64,000 nt of DNA from G963677485 sp942492855 (GCA_942492855.1 OW818647.1:2542001-2606000), one strand, 5' to 3'; counted from the first letter of the stretch, positions 41,726-51,613 are shown. A program made the numbers and translations. The notes: generated from the sequence alone by a model not told the origin.

Positions 41726-44395
41726 CATCAGTTTGTTCATGACCATCTGCAGAATTCCGCCACTGCGGTAGTAATCCACTTCTGCGGGGGTGTCGATGCG
41801 CACCAATACCTCGAAAGCTCGGGTGGCCCCATCTGCTGATTTGGCCTGCATGGTGAGCTTCATCTTCGGTGCGAGTGCCTTTAGCCCGCTGATGCTGTAG
41901 GTTTCGGTGCCTGTCAGCCCCAGCATTTCGCGGTTTTGGCCAGGCAGGAACTGCACAGGTAGGATGCCCATACCGATCAGGTTGCTGCGGTGGATGCGCT
42001 CAAAGCTCTCGGCCAGAGCCAGCTTCATGCCCAGCAGGAAAGGGCCTTTGGCCGCCCAGTCGCGCGAGCTGCCTGTGCCGTATTCCTTGCCGGCGATGAC
42101 CATCAATGGTGTGGCCTGCTTCTGGTATGCCATCGAGACATCGAAAATAGGGGCCTGGGTGCCGTCCGGCATGAGCGAATATCCGCCTTCCACACCGTCA
42201 AGAAGCTGGTTCTTGATGCGGATGTTGGCGAACGTGCCGCGCATCATCACGTTGTGGTTGCCTCGGCGGGAGCCGTAACTGTTGAAGTCGGCTGGTTTCA
42301 CACCCAGGCTCTGGAGGTAAACACCGGCGGGGGTGCTGGCGGCGAAAGAACCGGCAGGCGAGATGTGGTCGGTGGTGATACTGTCGCCAAATACCGCCAA
42401 CGGCTTCAAGCCATCGATGGTGTCTTGTGTATTGCCCTCGGCATTCAGGAAATAAGGAGGCTCTTGGATGTATGTGCTGTCTGGCTCCCACTGGAAGACA
42501 TCTCCTGTGGGGGCTTGCAGCGCCTGCCAGAACTCGTCACCCAGGAACACCTTGGCATACTCGTCTTCGAACAGTTCTCGGCGCACACTGGCCGCACACG
42601 CGTCGTTGATCTCCTTCTGGCTGGGCCAGATGTCTTTCAGGTAAATAGCCTGGCCTTCATTGCCCATCCCAATGGGCTCAGTCAGCAGGTCAGTGGTCAC
42701 ATTCCCCGCCAGAGCATACGCCACCACCAGCAGGGGACTGGCCAGGTAGTTCGCGCGGGTGTGGGGGCTGACGCGGCCCTCAAAGTTTCGGTTACCGCTC
42801 AGCACACTAGCGGCCACGATGCCTTTGGCTTTGATGGCCTCTACGATCTCAGGTGCCAACGGTCCGCTATTGCCGATGCAGGTGGCGCAGCCGTAGCCCA
42901 CCACATTGAAGCCTAATGCATCGAGTGCGGGCATCACGCCAGCCGCTTTCAGATATTCGGTGACCGCGCGTGATCCCGGTGTGAGGCTGGTCTTGACCCA
43001 AGGTTTGGTCTTCAAGCCCAAGGCTAGCGCCTTCTGGGCCAGTAAACCGGCACCTACCAGCACGCTGGGGTTGCTTGTGTTGGTGCAACTGGTGATGGCA
43101 GCGATGACCACATCGCCATGGCGCATTGGGTAATCCTGCCCGGCCACCACAGATGCATCCGCGAGGCGATCTTCGGCCAGCTCGAAACCGCGCTCTTTCA
43201 CAGGAGCGGTGAGGGCCTTCTCGAAAGTGGTCTTCATGTCGGAGAGTTCCACGCGGTCTTGAGGACGCTTCGGCCCAGCGAGGCTAGGTTTCACGCTGCT
43301 GAGCTCAAGCTCCACCACCTGAGTGTATACGGGCTCGGGCGAATCAGCGGTGACAAACAATCCCTGAGCACGGAAATACGCTTCAGCGATCTGACAGGTT
43401 TGCTCAGGTCGTCCAGTCTGCCGCATGTAGCTGATGGTCTGCTCGTCTACTGGGAAATAGCCCATGGTCGCGCCATATTCGGGGGCCATATTGGCGATAG
43501 TGGCGCGGTCCGCTAGGCTGAGTGAGCTCAGACCAGAACCAAAAAACTCCACGAACTTGCCCACCACATTCAACTTGCGCAACATCTCTACGATGGTCAG
43601 CACCAGGTCGGTGGCGGTAGTGCCTTCCGTCAGCGAACCGGTCAGCCGAACGCCTACCACGTCAGGGCAGGGCATCACATAATGCTGGCCCAGCATCACG
43701 GCCTCGGCTTCAATTCCGCCCACGCCCCAGCCCATCACGCCCAGGCCGTTGATCATCGTGGTATGGCTGTCTGTGCCGATGCAGGTGTCCGGGTAGAGCA
43801 TATGCTGGCCATCGGTGACTGTATCATGCACCAGAGGGCTCAGGAACTCCAGGTTGACCTGGTGGCAGATGCCCATACCTGGCGGCACGATGCGCACATT
43901 CTGAAAAGCGGACTGTGCCCACTTCAGGAAGCGGTAACGCTCGGAGTTGCGCTCATATTCTTTTGAAACATTGGCGGTGTAGGCCTCATTGGATCCAAAC
44001 TCGTCCACCTGCAGCGAATGGTCAATGACCAGGTCTACCGGAACTAGCGGGTTGATCTTGAGCGGGTTGTCCCCGCGACGGGCCACTTCGCTACGCATGG
44101 CGGCCAGGTCGACCATGGCCGGCACGCCGGTGAAGTCCTGCATCAGCACTCTTGCGGGCATGAATGGGATCTCATCGGGCGCATTTGGTGTTCCCCAGGC
44201 GGCAAGCCTGGTCACGGAGTCGGCCTGGATACTGCCTTGGTACTCGCTACGCAAGAGGTTCTCCAGCAGCACACGAATTGAGTAGGGAAGTTGGGGAATG
44301 TTTGGGGCGGTTTTGGATAATTGACCTAAGCTTAAAAATTGGTAATCAATTCCGTTTATCTGAATCGTCTCAAGACACCCAAATGATCCATCCAT
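41708..44395 (-). CDS. acnA: Aconitate hydratase A
   Basis: An 895-residue aconitase interconverting citrate and isocitrate in the TCA cycle. Iron-sulfur cysteines are seen in TSCTNTSNPS and in GCATCIGNSGPL, with family motifs MQDFTGVPAMVDLA, GTDSHTTMINGLGVMGWGVGG and SSRDWAAKGPFLLG. The length is normal for the AcnA/IRP1 type. GGAGG precedes the ATG, and a strong promoter lies at 44440-44468. No other TCA gene is adjacent. Confidence 0.96.
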   Translation of the reverse strand: MDGSFGCLETIQINGIDYQFLSLGQLSKTAPNIPQLPYSIRVLLENLLRSEYQGSIQADSVTRLAAWGTPNAPDEIPFMPARVLMQDFTGVPAMVDLAAMRSEVARRGDNPLKINPLVPVDLVIDHSLQVDEFGSNEAYTANVSKEYERNSERYRFLKWAQSAFQNVRIVPPGMGICHQVNLEFLSPLVHDTVTDGQHMLYPDTCIGTDSHTTMINGLGVMGWGVGGIEAEAVMLGQHYVMPCPDVVGVRLTGSLTEGTTATDLVLTIVEMLRKLNVVGKFVEFFGSGLSSLSLADRATIANMAPEYGATMGYFPVDEQTISYMRQTGRPEQTCQIAEAYFRAQGLFVTADSPEPVYTQVVELELSSVKPSLAGPKRPQDRVELSDMKTTFEKALTAPVKERGFELAEDRLADASVVAGQDYPMRHGDVVIAAITSCTNTSNPSVLVGAGLLAQKALALGLKTKPWVKTSLTPGSRAVTEYLKAAGVMPALDALGFNVVGYGCATCIGNSGPLAPEIVEAIKAKGIVAASVLSGNRNFEGRVSPHTRANYLASPLLVVAYALAGNVTTDLLTEPIGMGNEGQAIYLKDIWPSQKEINDACAASVRRELFEDEYAKVFLGDEFWQALQAPTGDVFQWEPDSTYIQEPPYFLNAEGNTQDTIDGLKPLAVFGDSITTDHISPAGSFAASTPAGVYLQSLGVKPADFNSYGSRRGNHNVMMRGTFANIRIKNQLLDGVEGGYSLMPDGTQAPIFDVSMAYQKQATPLMVIAGKEYGTGSSRDWAAKGPFLLGMKLALAESFERIHRSNLIGMGILPVQFLPGQNREMLGLTGTETYSISGLKALAPKMKLTMQAKSADGATRAFEVLVRIDTPAEVDYYRSGGILQMVMNKLMQTPTV

Positions 44396-44439
44396 GTATG
44401 GCCTCCGATTTATATATGCGACAATAATCTACCAATTTC

Positions 44440-44468
44440 ATTTTACCTGCGGGCTTGGTGACTGTCAA
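44440..44468 (-). promoter_or_regulatory. Sigma-70-type promoter of acnA
   Basis: On the minus strand: TTGACA (44468-44463), exactly 17 bases, TAAAAT (44445-44440). The start codon lies 45 bases downstream, with a GGAGG site in between. Confidence 0.8.
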
Positions 44469-44675
44469 ACATTATGTAAACCATTGAAAGTGTGTCATAT
44501 GCAGGGAATTTGCCAGGTGTTTCATAAAACAGGCGCCATAACATACCACATAGGATTATTTTGTATACTATGCTTGAATATGCACGCAAAGATATTAGAT
44601 TGTGCCCATGATGGTGCATCATGATAGCCCAGGCTGGCGGGTATGCGGTATTACTCACGTCCAGGAGGATGATAC

Positions 44676-45233
44676 ATGGTTGAAGTTGGGCAAACAGCTC
44701 CAGATATGACTCTCGTTGATTTTCATAGTGACTCGGTGCGCCTGAGTTCTCTTTGGGCCTCCAACCCCGTCATGTTCTTTTTTCATCGCCATCTGGGCTG
44801 CATATTCGCCAAACAGGCTTTCAAACGACTCGATTGCAGTGTAGGGCAACTTGAGGCCCATGGTGTTCGTCTGGCATCTGTAGTTCCGGCCTCTGCGGCT
44901 GATGCGTGTGCGTTCTGTGCTGAGGGTGACTACTGGCATACGTGTCTTGCTGACGCGAAACTGGAGTGCTATCGCGCTTACGGGGTTAAAAAGGCGGGCT
45001 TGTTTCAGATGATCGGGCCCCTGCCGCTTCGAAGCATCAAAGAGGCTGCGGCACGCGGATACCGTCAGTCTTTGCGCCCGATTGGCAACGCGTTTGTGAT
45101 GCCTGCTGTGGTTGTGGTTAACCAGGACGGGATCATAACTGCTGTTAAATATGGCAAGCATGTGGGTGATATCCCGACAGTCAGCGAGTTACTACATATG
45201 GTGAGCAGCGTATCTACTCCCCCTTCCAGTTGA
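44676..45233 (+). CDS. Peroxiredoxin-like AhpC/TSA family protein
   Basis: A 185-residue thioredoxin-fold protein with MVEVGQTAPDMTLVDF at the start and FFFHRHLGCIFAKQAF carrying C42. In the AhpC/TSA_2 group this position is often CxxC; here the second cysteine is alanine. Several other cysteines (CAFC, HTC, LEC) follow. The ATG has AGGAGG upstream. It may act as a one-cysteine peroxidase or be inactive. It precedes recG, whose promoter overlaps its stop codon. Confidence 0.78.
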   Translation: MVEVGQTAPDMTLVDFHSDSVRLSSLWASNPVMFFFHRHLGCIFAKQAFKRLDCSVGQLEAHGVRLASVVPASAADACAFCAEGDYWHTCLADAKLECYRAYGVKKAGLFQMIGPLPLRSIKEAAARGYRQSLRPIGNAFVMPAVVVVNQDGIITAVKYGKHVGDIPTVSELLHMVSSVSTPPSS

Positions 45234-45258
45234 CAATGTAACGGATGCGTCATACAAT
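45230..45258 (+). promoter_or_regulatory. Sigma-70-type promoter of recG
   Basis: Perfect TTGACA (45230-45235), a 17-base spacer and TACAAT (45253-45258). The TGA of the peroxiredoxin-like gene is inside the -35 box. Confidence 0.85.
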
Positions 45259-45294
45259 ACAGCCAATAGCCTAAGCTAAGGAGTGTTGTCATAA

Positions 45295-47409
45295 GTGTCT
45301 GACCCTGGAAGCCCGTCACCTGCAGCAACCTCCGGCCGGAGATTATCGCTGTCTGACAAGATACAGTATCTTCGGGGCGTGGGCGAAGCGTTGGCCATGA
45401 AGTTTCGCAAACTGCAGATTGAGACTGTGTTTGACCTCTTGATGCACGTCCCCAGCCGTTATGAAGACCGATCCCATCTCCGACGTCTGGCGGATGTGGT
45501 CGCCGGTGAGTATAACACCGTGAAGGGCCGGCTGATCGCGGTGGAGAACAGCGAGACCAAGCGTGGTTTCAAGATCACTCGGGCGGTGATCAACGATGGC
45601 TCAGGCTCACTGGAGCTGGTGTGGTTCAATCAGCCCTACATGCGCGACACTCTTTGGAAAAAGAAGGAACGCGAACTTGTCGTCTACGGTATGGTGCAGC
45701 AAGGCAGTTATTACTGGCAGATGAATACTCCCGAGTGGGAGGAGCTGATCGAAGACGACGGGCAGTCGCAACTGCGGATCGTGCCAGTCTACCCTTCCAC
45801 AGATGGGCTTCAGCAGGCGCGTATACGGCTTGCTACCAGCAATGCTCTATCGCTGTACCGCGATGTAATTGCCGAATATCTGCCTGGGCAGATCATCGCA
45901 AAACGCGGTTTGATGCCGCCTCTACAGGCGTTACTCCAGATTCACTATCCCGAGAACCTGAATGATGTGGAAGCCGCCCGAAATCGGCTGGTGTATGATG
46001 AGTTTTTTACATTGCAGTCCTATCTTGCCTTACAGCAGCAGAATGTGAAACTGCGTCACAAAAACCCATTCGCAATAGACACCCCAAAACTTAACGACCG
46101 CCTGGCCCAGATGCTGCCGTTCAACCTGACTGACGCGCAGAAACGGGTGATTGGCGAAATATGGGCCGACATGCAGCGAGACGTGCCCATGAACCGACTG
46201 CTTCAGGGTGACGTGGGCTCAGGCAAGACGGTAGTGGCGGCTGCTGCCATGCTGGCATGTATTGAGAATGGACGGCAGGCGGCGATTATGGCCCCGACCG
46301 AGATTTTGGCTGAGCAGCACTTCATCGGGTTGTGCCGGCTGTTCGCGAAGAGCAGCGTGGTGGTGGACCTGGCAACGGGCAGCTTGACCTCAACCCGCAA
46401 GAAGGCGTTTCGAGAACGGCTGGCGCAGGGGGTAAGCCAGATTGTGGTGGGCACTCACGCGCTCATACAAGAGGGTGTGGATTTCCATAGCCTGGGTCTG
46501 GTGATTATCGATGAGCAGCACCGGTTTGGCGTACTCCAACGCGCCGCGCTGATGAACAAGGGCGAAAACCCCGATGTGCTGGTCATGACGGCGACGCCGA
46601 TTCCCCGCACCCTGACGATGACGGTGTATGGCGACTTGGACTTATCTGTGATCGACCAGATGCCGGCGGGACGGAAGCCGATCAAGACCCACATGAAGTG
46701 GCACGGTCAGCGCGCGGAGGTCTACGAAGCCTTGCGGAAACTGCTGCAGGCAAAGCGACAGGCCTACGTGGTCTGTCCGCTGGTGCAGGAATCTGACAAA
46801 CTGCAAAAGCAGGCTGCTGAAGCACTTGCCGTGGAACTCCAGACCGAAATATTGCCCGAATTCAAGGTCGGACTGCTGCATGGGCAGTTGAAACAAAAAG
46901 ATAAAGAGCAGGTCATGGAGGAGTTTCGCTCTGGCATGATTGGTATTTTGGTGTCGACTACCGTCATTGAAGTGGGTGTCGATGTGCCCAACGCCACCGT
47001 GATGGTGGTGGAGGACGCCGAAAGGTTCGGACTGGCTCAGCTTCACCAGTTGCGCGGAAGGGTGGGGCGTGGTGAGCATCAAAGCTACTGCGTGCTCGTT
47101 ACTGAATCCAATTCGGAAGCGGCCCGGGAAAGGCTGGATGTTTTGGTCAAGACGAACGACGGCTTCATCATTGCCGAGCAAGATTTGAGGATACGAGGGC
47201 CTGGCGAATTGACGGGAACCCGTCAGAGCGGTGTGCCCACGCTGCGCATCGCCAACATTCTGGAAGATCAACTCATGTTGATGTGTGCCCGGGAAGACGC
47301 GTTTGAACTGATCGCTTCTGACCCAAAGTTGGCACAGACACAGAACCAGGGCGTAAAATGGATGCTGGAACAACGGGCGGACAGAGCACAGTTGGCATCT
47401 GTGAGCTAA
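45295..47409 (+). CDS. recG: ATP-dependent DNA helicase RecG
   Basis: A 704-residue RecG, which regresses stalled forks and moves Holliday junctions. Order: N-terminal wedge/OB domain (about 60-170), Walker A GDVGSGKTVV, Walker B/DExH as IIDEQHRFGV, TATPIPRTLTMTVYGDLD, and helicase C motifs VIEVGVDVPNATVM and QLHQLRGRVGRG. The GTG start follows AAGGAGTG. It starts the run of co-directed genes leading to the fatty-acid cluster. Confidence 0.96.
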   Translation: MSDPGSPSPAATSGRRLSLSDKIQYLRGVGEALAMKFRKLQIETVFDLLMHVPSRYEDRSHLRRLADVVAGEYNTVKGRLIAVENSETKRGFKITRAVINDGSGSLELVWFNQPYMRDTLWKKKERELVVYGMVQQGSYYWQMNTPEWEELIEDDGQSQLRIVPVYPSTDGLQQARIRLATSNALSLYRDVIAEYLPGQIIAKRGLMPPLQALLQIHYPENLNDVEAARNRLVYDEFFTLQSYLALQQQNVKLRHKNPFAIDTPKLNDRLAQMLPFNLTDAQKRVIGEIWADMQRDVPMNRLLQGDVGSGKTVVAAAAMLACIENGRQAAIMAPTEILAEQHFIGLCRLFAKSSVVVDLATGSLTSTRKKAFRERLAQGVSQIVVGTHALIQEGVDFHSLGLVIIDEQHRFGVLQRAALMNKGENPDVLVMTATPIPRTLTMTVYGDLDLSVIDQMPAGRKPIKTHMKWHGQRAEVYEALRKLLQAKRQAYVVCPLVQESDKLQKQAAEALAVELQTEILPEFKVGLLHGQLKQKDKEQVMEEFRSGMIGILVSTTVIEVGVDVPNATVMVVEDAERFGLAQLHQLRGRVGRGEHQSYCVLVTESNSEAARERLDVLVKTNDGFIIAEQDLRIRGPGELTGTRQSGVPTLRIANILEDQLMLMCAREDAFELIASDPKLAQTQNQGVKWMLEQRADRAQLASVS

Positions 47410-47436
47410 TCACAATATACTTCATAAAGGTATACC

Positions 47437-47937
47437 ATGAAAAAAGGAATATATCCCGGCTCTTTTGATCCGGTGACAAATGGGCATCTTGATATTATTA
47501 AGCGCAGCGCGCAGCTTTTCGATACACTAATAGTAGCTGTGGCACCTAACTCGTCAAAAACGCCGTTGTTCAGCGTAAGCGAACGGGAAAAACTTCTTTC
47601 TGAGGCATGTGCTGATATACCAAATGTGCAGATTGAACACTTCGATGGATTACTGGTTCATTACGCCGTTAAAAGCGGGTGCCATGTGATTATCAAAGGT
47701 CTGCGTGCGGTCAGCGATTTCGAGTACGAGCTTCAAATGGCACTTACCAACGCACGGCTATGTCCGGAAGTTGAGACAGTATTTATGATGACGTCATCTG
47801 AGTACCTGTTTTTAGCATCCAATGTAGTGAAAGAGATAGCCAGGTTGGGCGGTAGTGTAAGCGGACTGGTGCCGTCCGCGGTCGAACCCTTGCTCTACGC
47901 TAAATTCACATCGGTGCAGCAAGAGCCGGAGGACTAA
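47437..47937 (+). CDS. coaD: Phosphopantetheine adenylyltransferase
   Basis: A 166-residue CoaD, adding AMP to 4'-phosphopantetheine in coenzyme A synthesis. The nucleotidyltransferase motif YPGSFDPVTNGHLDI with H17 and the C-terminal SSEYLFLASNVVKEIARLGG motif are present. The length is normal. Two bases separate it from the coiled-coil gene. Coenzyme A supply fits the acyl-carrier genes downstream. Confidence 0.96.
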   Translation: MKKGIYPGSFDPVTNGHLDIIKRSAQLFDTLIVAVAPNSSKTPLFSVSEREKLLSEACADIPNVQIEHFDGLLVHYAVKSGCHVIIKGLRAVSDFEYELQMALTNARLCPEVETVFMMTSSEYLFLASNVVKEIARLGGSVSGLVPSAVEPLLYAKFTSVQQEPED

Positions 47938-47938
47938 T

Positions 47939-48442
47939 ATGGCAGAAAAATACGAAACCCTCGGTATTATCGAGAACCTGAAAGAAATGCTTGAAGGTGC
48001 TCGTCACTTCATGGGTAACATGATCGTGCTTGGTCTTGATTTGGACGAATGCTACGCCACTCTTGAACGTTTGAAGGCGACTATTCCCACAGAGATTCAA
48101 AAAGCCCAAAGCATTATACAGCGTCAAGATAGCATCACACAAAATGCCAATGATCATGCCCAGCATACCATTTCATTGGCACAGTCCCAAGCCCAGCAGA
48201 TGGTGGATACTGCCTCTGCACAGGCGGCGGCCATGGTGGAGCAGAACACCATTGTGGCACAGGCCATGGATCGAGCGAATCAAATCATAGCAGAAGCGGA
48301 AGCCAAATCCTACGATTTACGCACTGGAGCCGATGATTACGCTCGCGATGTTCTGAACCGAGTAGAAGAATACCTTGCTAAATCCCTTAGCACCGTGCAG
48401 CGCGGCAAGGAACAGCTAGGGCCTTCACAGCGGACTCGGTAA
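47939..48442 (+). CDS. Coiled-coil protein of the coaD-ackA cluster, unknown
   Basis: A 167-residue, almost fully helical protein. Residues 60-160 are a long alanine- and glutamine-rich coiled coil (AQSQAQQMVDTASAQAAAMV, ANQIIAEAEAKSYDLRTGAD) that resembles DivIVA-type or ATP-synthase b-type stalks. No signal peptide or membrane helix. In many bacteria a similar small coiled-coil gene lies between coaD and ackA; its role is not known. The distance to coaD is one base. Confidence 0.75.
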   Translation: MAEKYETLGIIENLKEMLEGARHFMGNMIVLGLDLDECYATLERLKATIPTEIQKAQSIIQRQDSITQNANDHAQHTISLAQSQAQQMVDTASAQAAAMVEQNTIVAQAMDRANQIIAEAEAKSYDLRTGADDYARDVLNRVEEYLAKSLSTVQRGKEQLGPSQRTR

Positions 48443-48487
48443 CCGAGGCGCAGCGGAGACCATAATCGACTATACGGAGAAGATAGA

Positions 48488-49651
48488 TTGAAGATCCTAG
48501 TTATCAACTGCGGAAGCTCGTCTTTGAAATACCGCCTCTTTGAGGACGATACCGAGCTTGCCAAAGGCATGGTAGAACGCATTGGCCAGGCCGAAACACC
48601 TGATCACAATGTGGCCGTGGAGAAGATGTTCTCCCAGTTAACAGACCCCGCAAATCCTGCCAAGATTAGTATTGCCGAAATTGAGGCTATCGGGCACCGT
48701 GTCCTACACGGCGGCGAATGGATGACCGCTCCAGTCATTATTGACAGAGACGTCATCAGCACCATCGATGCCTGCATCCCCCTCGGCCCGCTTCATAATC
48801 CCGCCAACCTTCAAGGTATACGTGCCTGCATCAAGCAAGCCCCGCACGCTACCCAGGTTGCAGTTTTTGATACCGGCTTCCACCAAACAATGCCCGACTA
48901 TGTTTACACCTACCCCATCCCAGAGAATCTTCGAAAAGAACATGGTATCCGTCGATACGGGTTCCATGGGACCAGCCACTACTATGTTTCCAGCCGCATG
49001 GTGGACATCCTCAAGAAGAATGAGGGCATCACGTCTGGTAGTAAGGTGGTCTGCTGCCACCTCGGTAATGGCTCCAGCATGGCTGCCATAGTGGACGGGA
49101 AGTGCGTGGACACATCCATGGGCTTGACCCCTGCCGAAGGGCTAATGATGGGCACCCGTTGCGGAGACATCGATCCGGCCGTCTTGATCTACCTGCAAAG
49201 AACACAGGGGTGGGATGCAGACAGACTGGACAAGCTGATCAACAAGCAGAGCGGCCTCCTCGCGGTAGCTGGCGTGGTGGACATGCGTGATGTGGAAGAC
49301 CGCTACATGGCGGGCGACCCGAAGTCACGCCTGGCGTTTGATATCTTTTGCTATCGCATCATAAAATACGTGGGTGCTTACGCAGCAGCAATGAACGGTC
49401 TGGATGCCATCGCCTTTACTGGCGGTATCGGTGAGAACAGTCCGTTGGTACGTGACCGCGTGTGTGCCTCTCTGTCATACATGGGTATTGTCATCGATAA
49501 TGCCATCAACGAGCCCCGCAGCAAACAGGAACGCCGCATCAGCACACCTGACAGCAAGGTCAAAATCTACGTGGTACCGACAGACGAAGAGCGAGTCATC
49601 GCCCGTGAGACTCTGCGGCTGACCAACGAGAAGAAAGCTGTGCTCGCCTAA
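48488..49651 (+). CDS. ackA: Acetate kinase
   Basis: A 387-residue acetate kinase, converting acetate and ATP to acetyl phosphate. It opens NCGSSSLKYRLFED; RYGFHGTSHYYVS, HLGNGSSMAAI and FTGGIGENSPLVR are clear ASKHA-superfamily motifs. It starts with TTG after GGAGA. It works with a phosphotransacetylase, which is not in the window. Confidence 0.95.
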   Translation: MKILVINCGSSSLKYRLFEDDTELAKGMVERIGQAETPDHNVAVEKMFSQLTDPANPAKISIAEIEAIGHRVLHGGEWMTAPVIIDRDVISTIDACIPLGPLHNPANLQGIRACIKQAPHATQVAVFDTGFHQTMPDYVYTYPIPENLRKEHGIRRYGFHGTSHYYVSSRMVDILKKNEGITSGSKVVCCHLGNGSSMAAIVDGKCVDTSMGLTPAEGLMMGTRCGDIDPAVLIYLQRTQGWDADRLDKLINKQSGLLAVAGVVDMRDVEDRYMAGDPKSRLAFDIFCYRIIKYVGAYAAAMNGLDAIAFTGGIGENSPLVRDRVCASLSYMGIVIDNAINEPRSKQERRISTPDSKVKIYVVPTDEERVIARETLRLTNEKKAVLA

Positions 49652-49718
49652 AAGCGTGTTATAATAAACAGGCGTTTTTCGGTTCGCTGAGTGATTTACA
49701 GCCCTTGGAGGTTCAGAT

Positions 49719-50294
49719 ATGAGGCTTGATCTCAATGAAGTTGTTCTGAAACCAGGGGCTATTTACAACTACGAAGTGAATGAAGCCCCTGGTACGGTTC
49801 CCGAAATTGAGTTAGCGGCTCCGGTCACCGGAACCATTGCTTTCTCAAATACGGGCGACTGTTTAGTGATACGTGGTCGGATCAAGGCGGATATCCTGCT
49901 GGAATGCAGCCGGTGCCTGCGCCCAACGATCATATCTGCACTTGTGGCTGTAGACGAAGCTGCGAATGTGGAATACAGCGGGGGTCATGGGAATCCAACC
50001 TCTGCCACACTGAAGCCGATTGATGAAGATGACGCTCTTCTGTTCGAAGACAACATTTTCGATCTTTCGGAGCTTCTGCGTCAACTGCTGTTGATGGAGA
50101 TTCCGCTGCAGCCGTTACATGCACCTGACTGCAAAGGCATTTGCCAGCGATGTGGTGCAGACCTGAACGACGCACCGTGCGATTGCACGGATGACGATGA
50201 CGACGCGCCGTTGCGCTGGACCGACCTCGCCAAACTGGCTTTAGATGCTAAAGAGCTGAAGCAACTTGGCGACGACGAAGATTTGAATTCATAA
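49719..50294 (+). CDS. DUF177 (YceD) family protein, 23S rRNA accumulation
   Basis: A 191-residue DUF177/YceD protein, the usual companion of rpmF. Seen: LECSRCLRP in the first half, and the C-terminal CKGICQRCGADLN...CDCTDDDDD segment. Family members help 23S rRNA build-up in E. coli and plants. TTGGAGG precedes the ATG. The C-terminal stretch is very acidic. rpmF follows after 20 bases. Confidence 0.9.
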   Translation: MRLDLNEVVLKPGAIYNYEVNEAPGTVPEIELAAPVTGTIAFSNTGDCLVIRGRIKADILLECSRCLRPTIISALVAVDEAANVEYSGGHGNPTSATLKPIDEDDALLFEDNIFDLSELLRQLLLMEIPLQPLHAPDCKGICQRCGADLNDAPCDCTDDDDDAPLRWTDLAKLALDAKELKQLGDDEDLNS

Positions 50295-50314
50295 CCAACT
50301 GAGGAGACTATACA

Positions 50315-50527
50315 ATGCCGCTGCCAAAAAGAAGACATTCGCACGCACGTGGTGCGAAGCGACGAACTCACTATACTTTGTCTGCCGTGACCGTGGTGGC
50401 CAGCAAGTGCCCGGGCAACAACCCTGACTGCCCTGGAGCACGCGTGTCGCACACCGCATGCCCCGTGTGCGGCTGGTATAACGGCCGACAAGCCGTGCCC
50501 GTCAAAACAAAGAAAATCCAGGAATAG
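50315..50527 (+). CDS. rpmF: 50S ribosomal protein L32
   Basis: A 70-residue L32: MPLPKRRHSHARGAKRRTHY at the start and CPVCGWYNGR near the end. The first zinc pair is unusual: instead of CPxCG it reads KCPGNNPDCPG, a spacing of six residues. The second pair CPVC is normal. A GGAG site is upstream. It sits in the conserved DUF177-rpmF-plsX order. Confidence 0.94.
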   Translation: MPLPKRRHSHARGAKRRTHYTLSAVTVVASKCPGNNPDCPGARVSHTACPVCGWYNGRQAVPVKTKKIQE

Positions 50528-50545
50528 GCTTCCGGAAGCAAACGA

Positions 50546-51613
50546 ATGCCTAATTCGAACAGGAAACCGCGGATTGCTATAGACGGCATGGGCGGTGACC
50601 ACGCTCCAGCCGAAATTGTAATAGGCACCGTTGCCGTTGCGCTTGAGAATCCTGATGCAGATTGGATTCTTGTTGGCGATGAGAGCCTCATGCGTGAGAG
50701 CCTTAAGGGGCGCGCACTACCGACGAATGTCATTCTGAAACACGCTTCGCAGGTGATAAAGATGGATGAAAGTCCTGTCACTGCGATCCGTAAGAAGAAG
50801 GATGCTTCTCTGGTGGTGTGCGCCCGTCTCGTTAAAGAGGGGCAGGCTGACGGGTTCTTTAGTGCCGGACATAGCGGTGCAGCCCTCGCAGTCGGTGCTC
50901 TGATCATAGGACGTATTCCGGGAGTAGACCGGCCTGCCATCACTGTACCCATGCCTTCGGCCAAGGGCCATTACGTGCTCGTAGATGCCGGCGCTAACGT
51001 GGACTGCGACCACACCCACTTGGTTGAGTTTGCCGTGATGGGTATGGTGTATGCACAGACCATCCTTGGTGTGAAAGAGCCTCGTATCGGCCTGCTGAGC
51101 AACGGCGAAGAGGACACCAAAGGTAACCAGCTAGTCAAATCTGCCAACCGCCTGCTACGGGCCTCTGGGCTGCCTTTCATAGGCAACATCGAGGGGCGCG
51201 AGATGTTTGAGGGTAAGGCAGACGTGGTGGTTTGTGATGGATTTGTTGGGAACCTCGTGCTGAAGACCGCAGAGGGTGTGGGTTTGATGCTCATGAAGCT
51301 GATTCAAAAAGAAGTTGAACACAACCCACTGCTCAAAGTTCCCGTGGCAATGATGATGGGTACCCTTAAGAAGCTAAAACGTCACACCGACCCGGATGAA
51401 TACGGCGGTGCGCATCTGCTTGGCGTGAACAGCGTGGTGGTTATTGGACATGGATCGTCGAATGCCAGAGCCGTCACTAATGGCTTGAAAATTACACTGC
51501 GTGCCGTGAAGCAAGATATGGTAGCCCGTATTTCTGAGGCCATGATTGAACGCGCTGAGATGGTCAGCTCATTGCCATTCCTACTACAAGAGGGCGGACC
51601 TGTCAGTAACTGA
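50546..51613 (+). CDS. plsX: Phosphate acyltransferase PlsX
   Basis: A 355-residue PlsX, which makes acyl phosphate from acyl-ACP for phospholipid synthesis. The signature IAIDGMGGDHAPAEIV is at the start, with GFFSAGHSGAALAVG and LVDAGANVDC inside and HGSSNARAV near the end. It follows rpmF by 18 bases and begins the fatty-acid cluster. Length is normal. Confidence 0.95.
   Translation: MPNSNRKPRIAIDGMGGDHAPAEIVIGTVAVALENPDADWILVGDESLMRESLKGRALPTNVILKHASQVIKMDESPVTAIRKKKDASLVVCARLVKEGQADGFFSAGHSGAALAVGALIIGRIPGVDRPAITVPMPSAKGHYVLVDAGANVDCDHTHLVEFAVMGMVYAQTILGVKEPRIGLLSNGEEDTKGNQLVKSANRLLRASGLPFIGNIEGREMFEGKADVVVCDGFVGNLVLKTAEGVGLMLMKLIQKEVEHNPLLKVPVAMMMGTLKKLKRHTDPDEYGGAHLLGVNSVVVIGHGSSNARAVTNGLKITLRAVKQDMVARISEAMIERAEMVSSLPFLLQEGGPVSN

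Noticed and set aside
41990..42916. 308-residue plus-strand open frame opposite acnA
   Set aside because: acnA is certain; the plus-strand frame has no recognisable protein character.
46642..47373. 243-residue minus-strand open frame opposite recG
   Set aside because: Composition is typical of an antisense shadow of a GC-rich gene; recG motifs continue through it.
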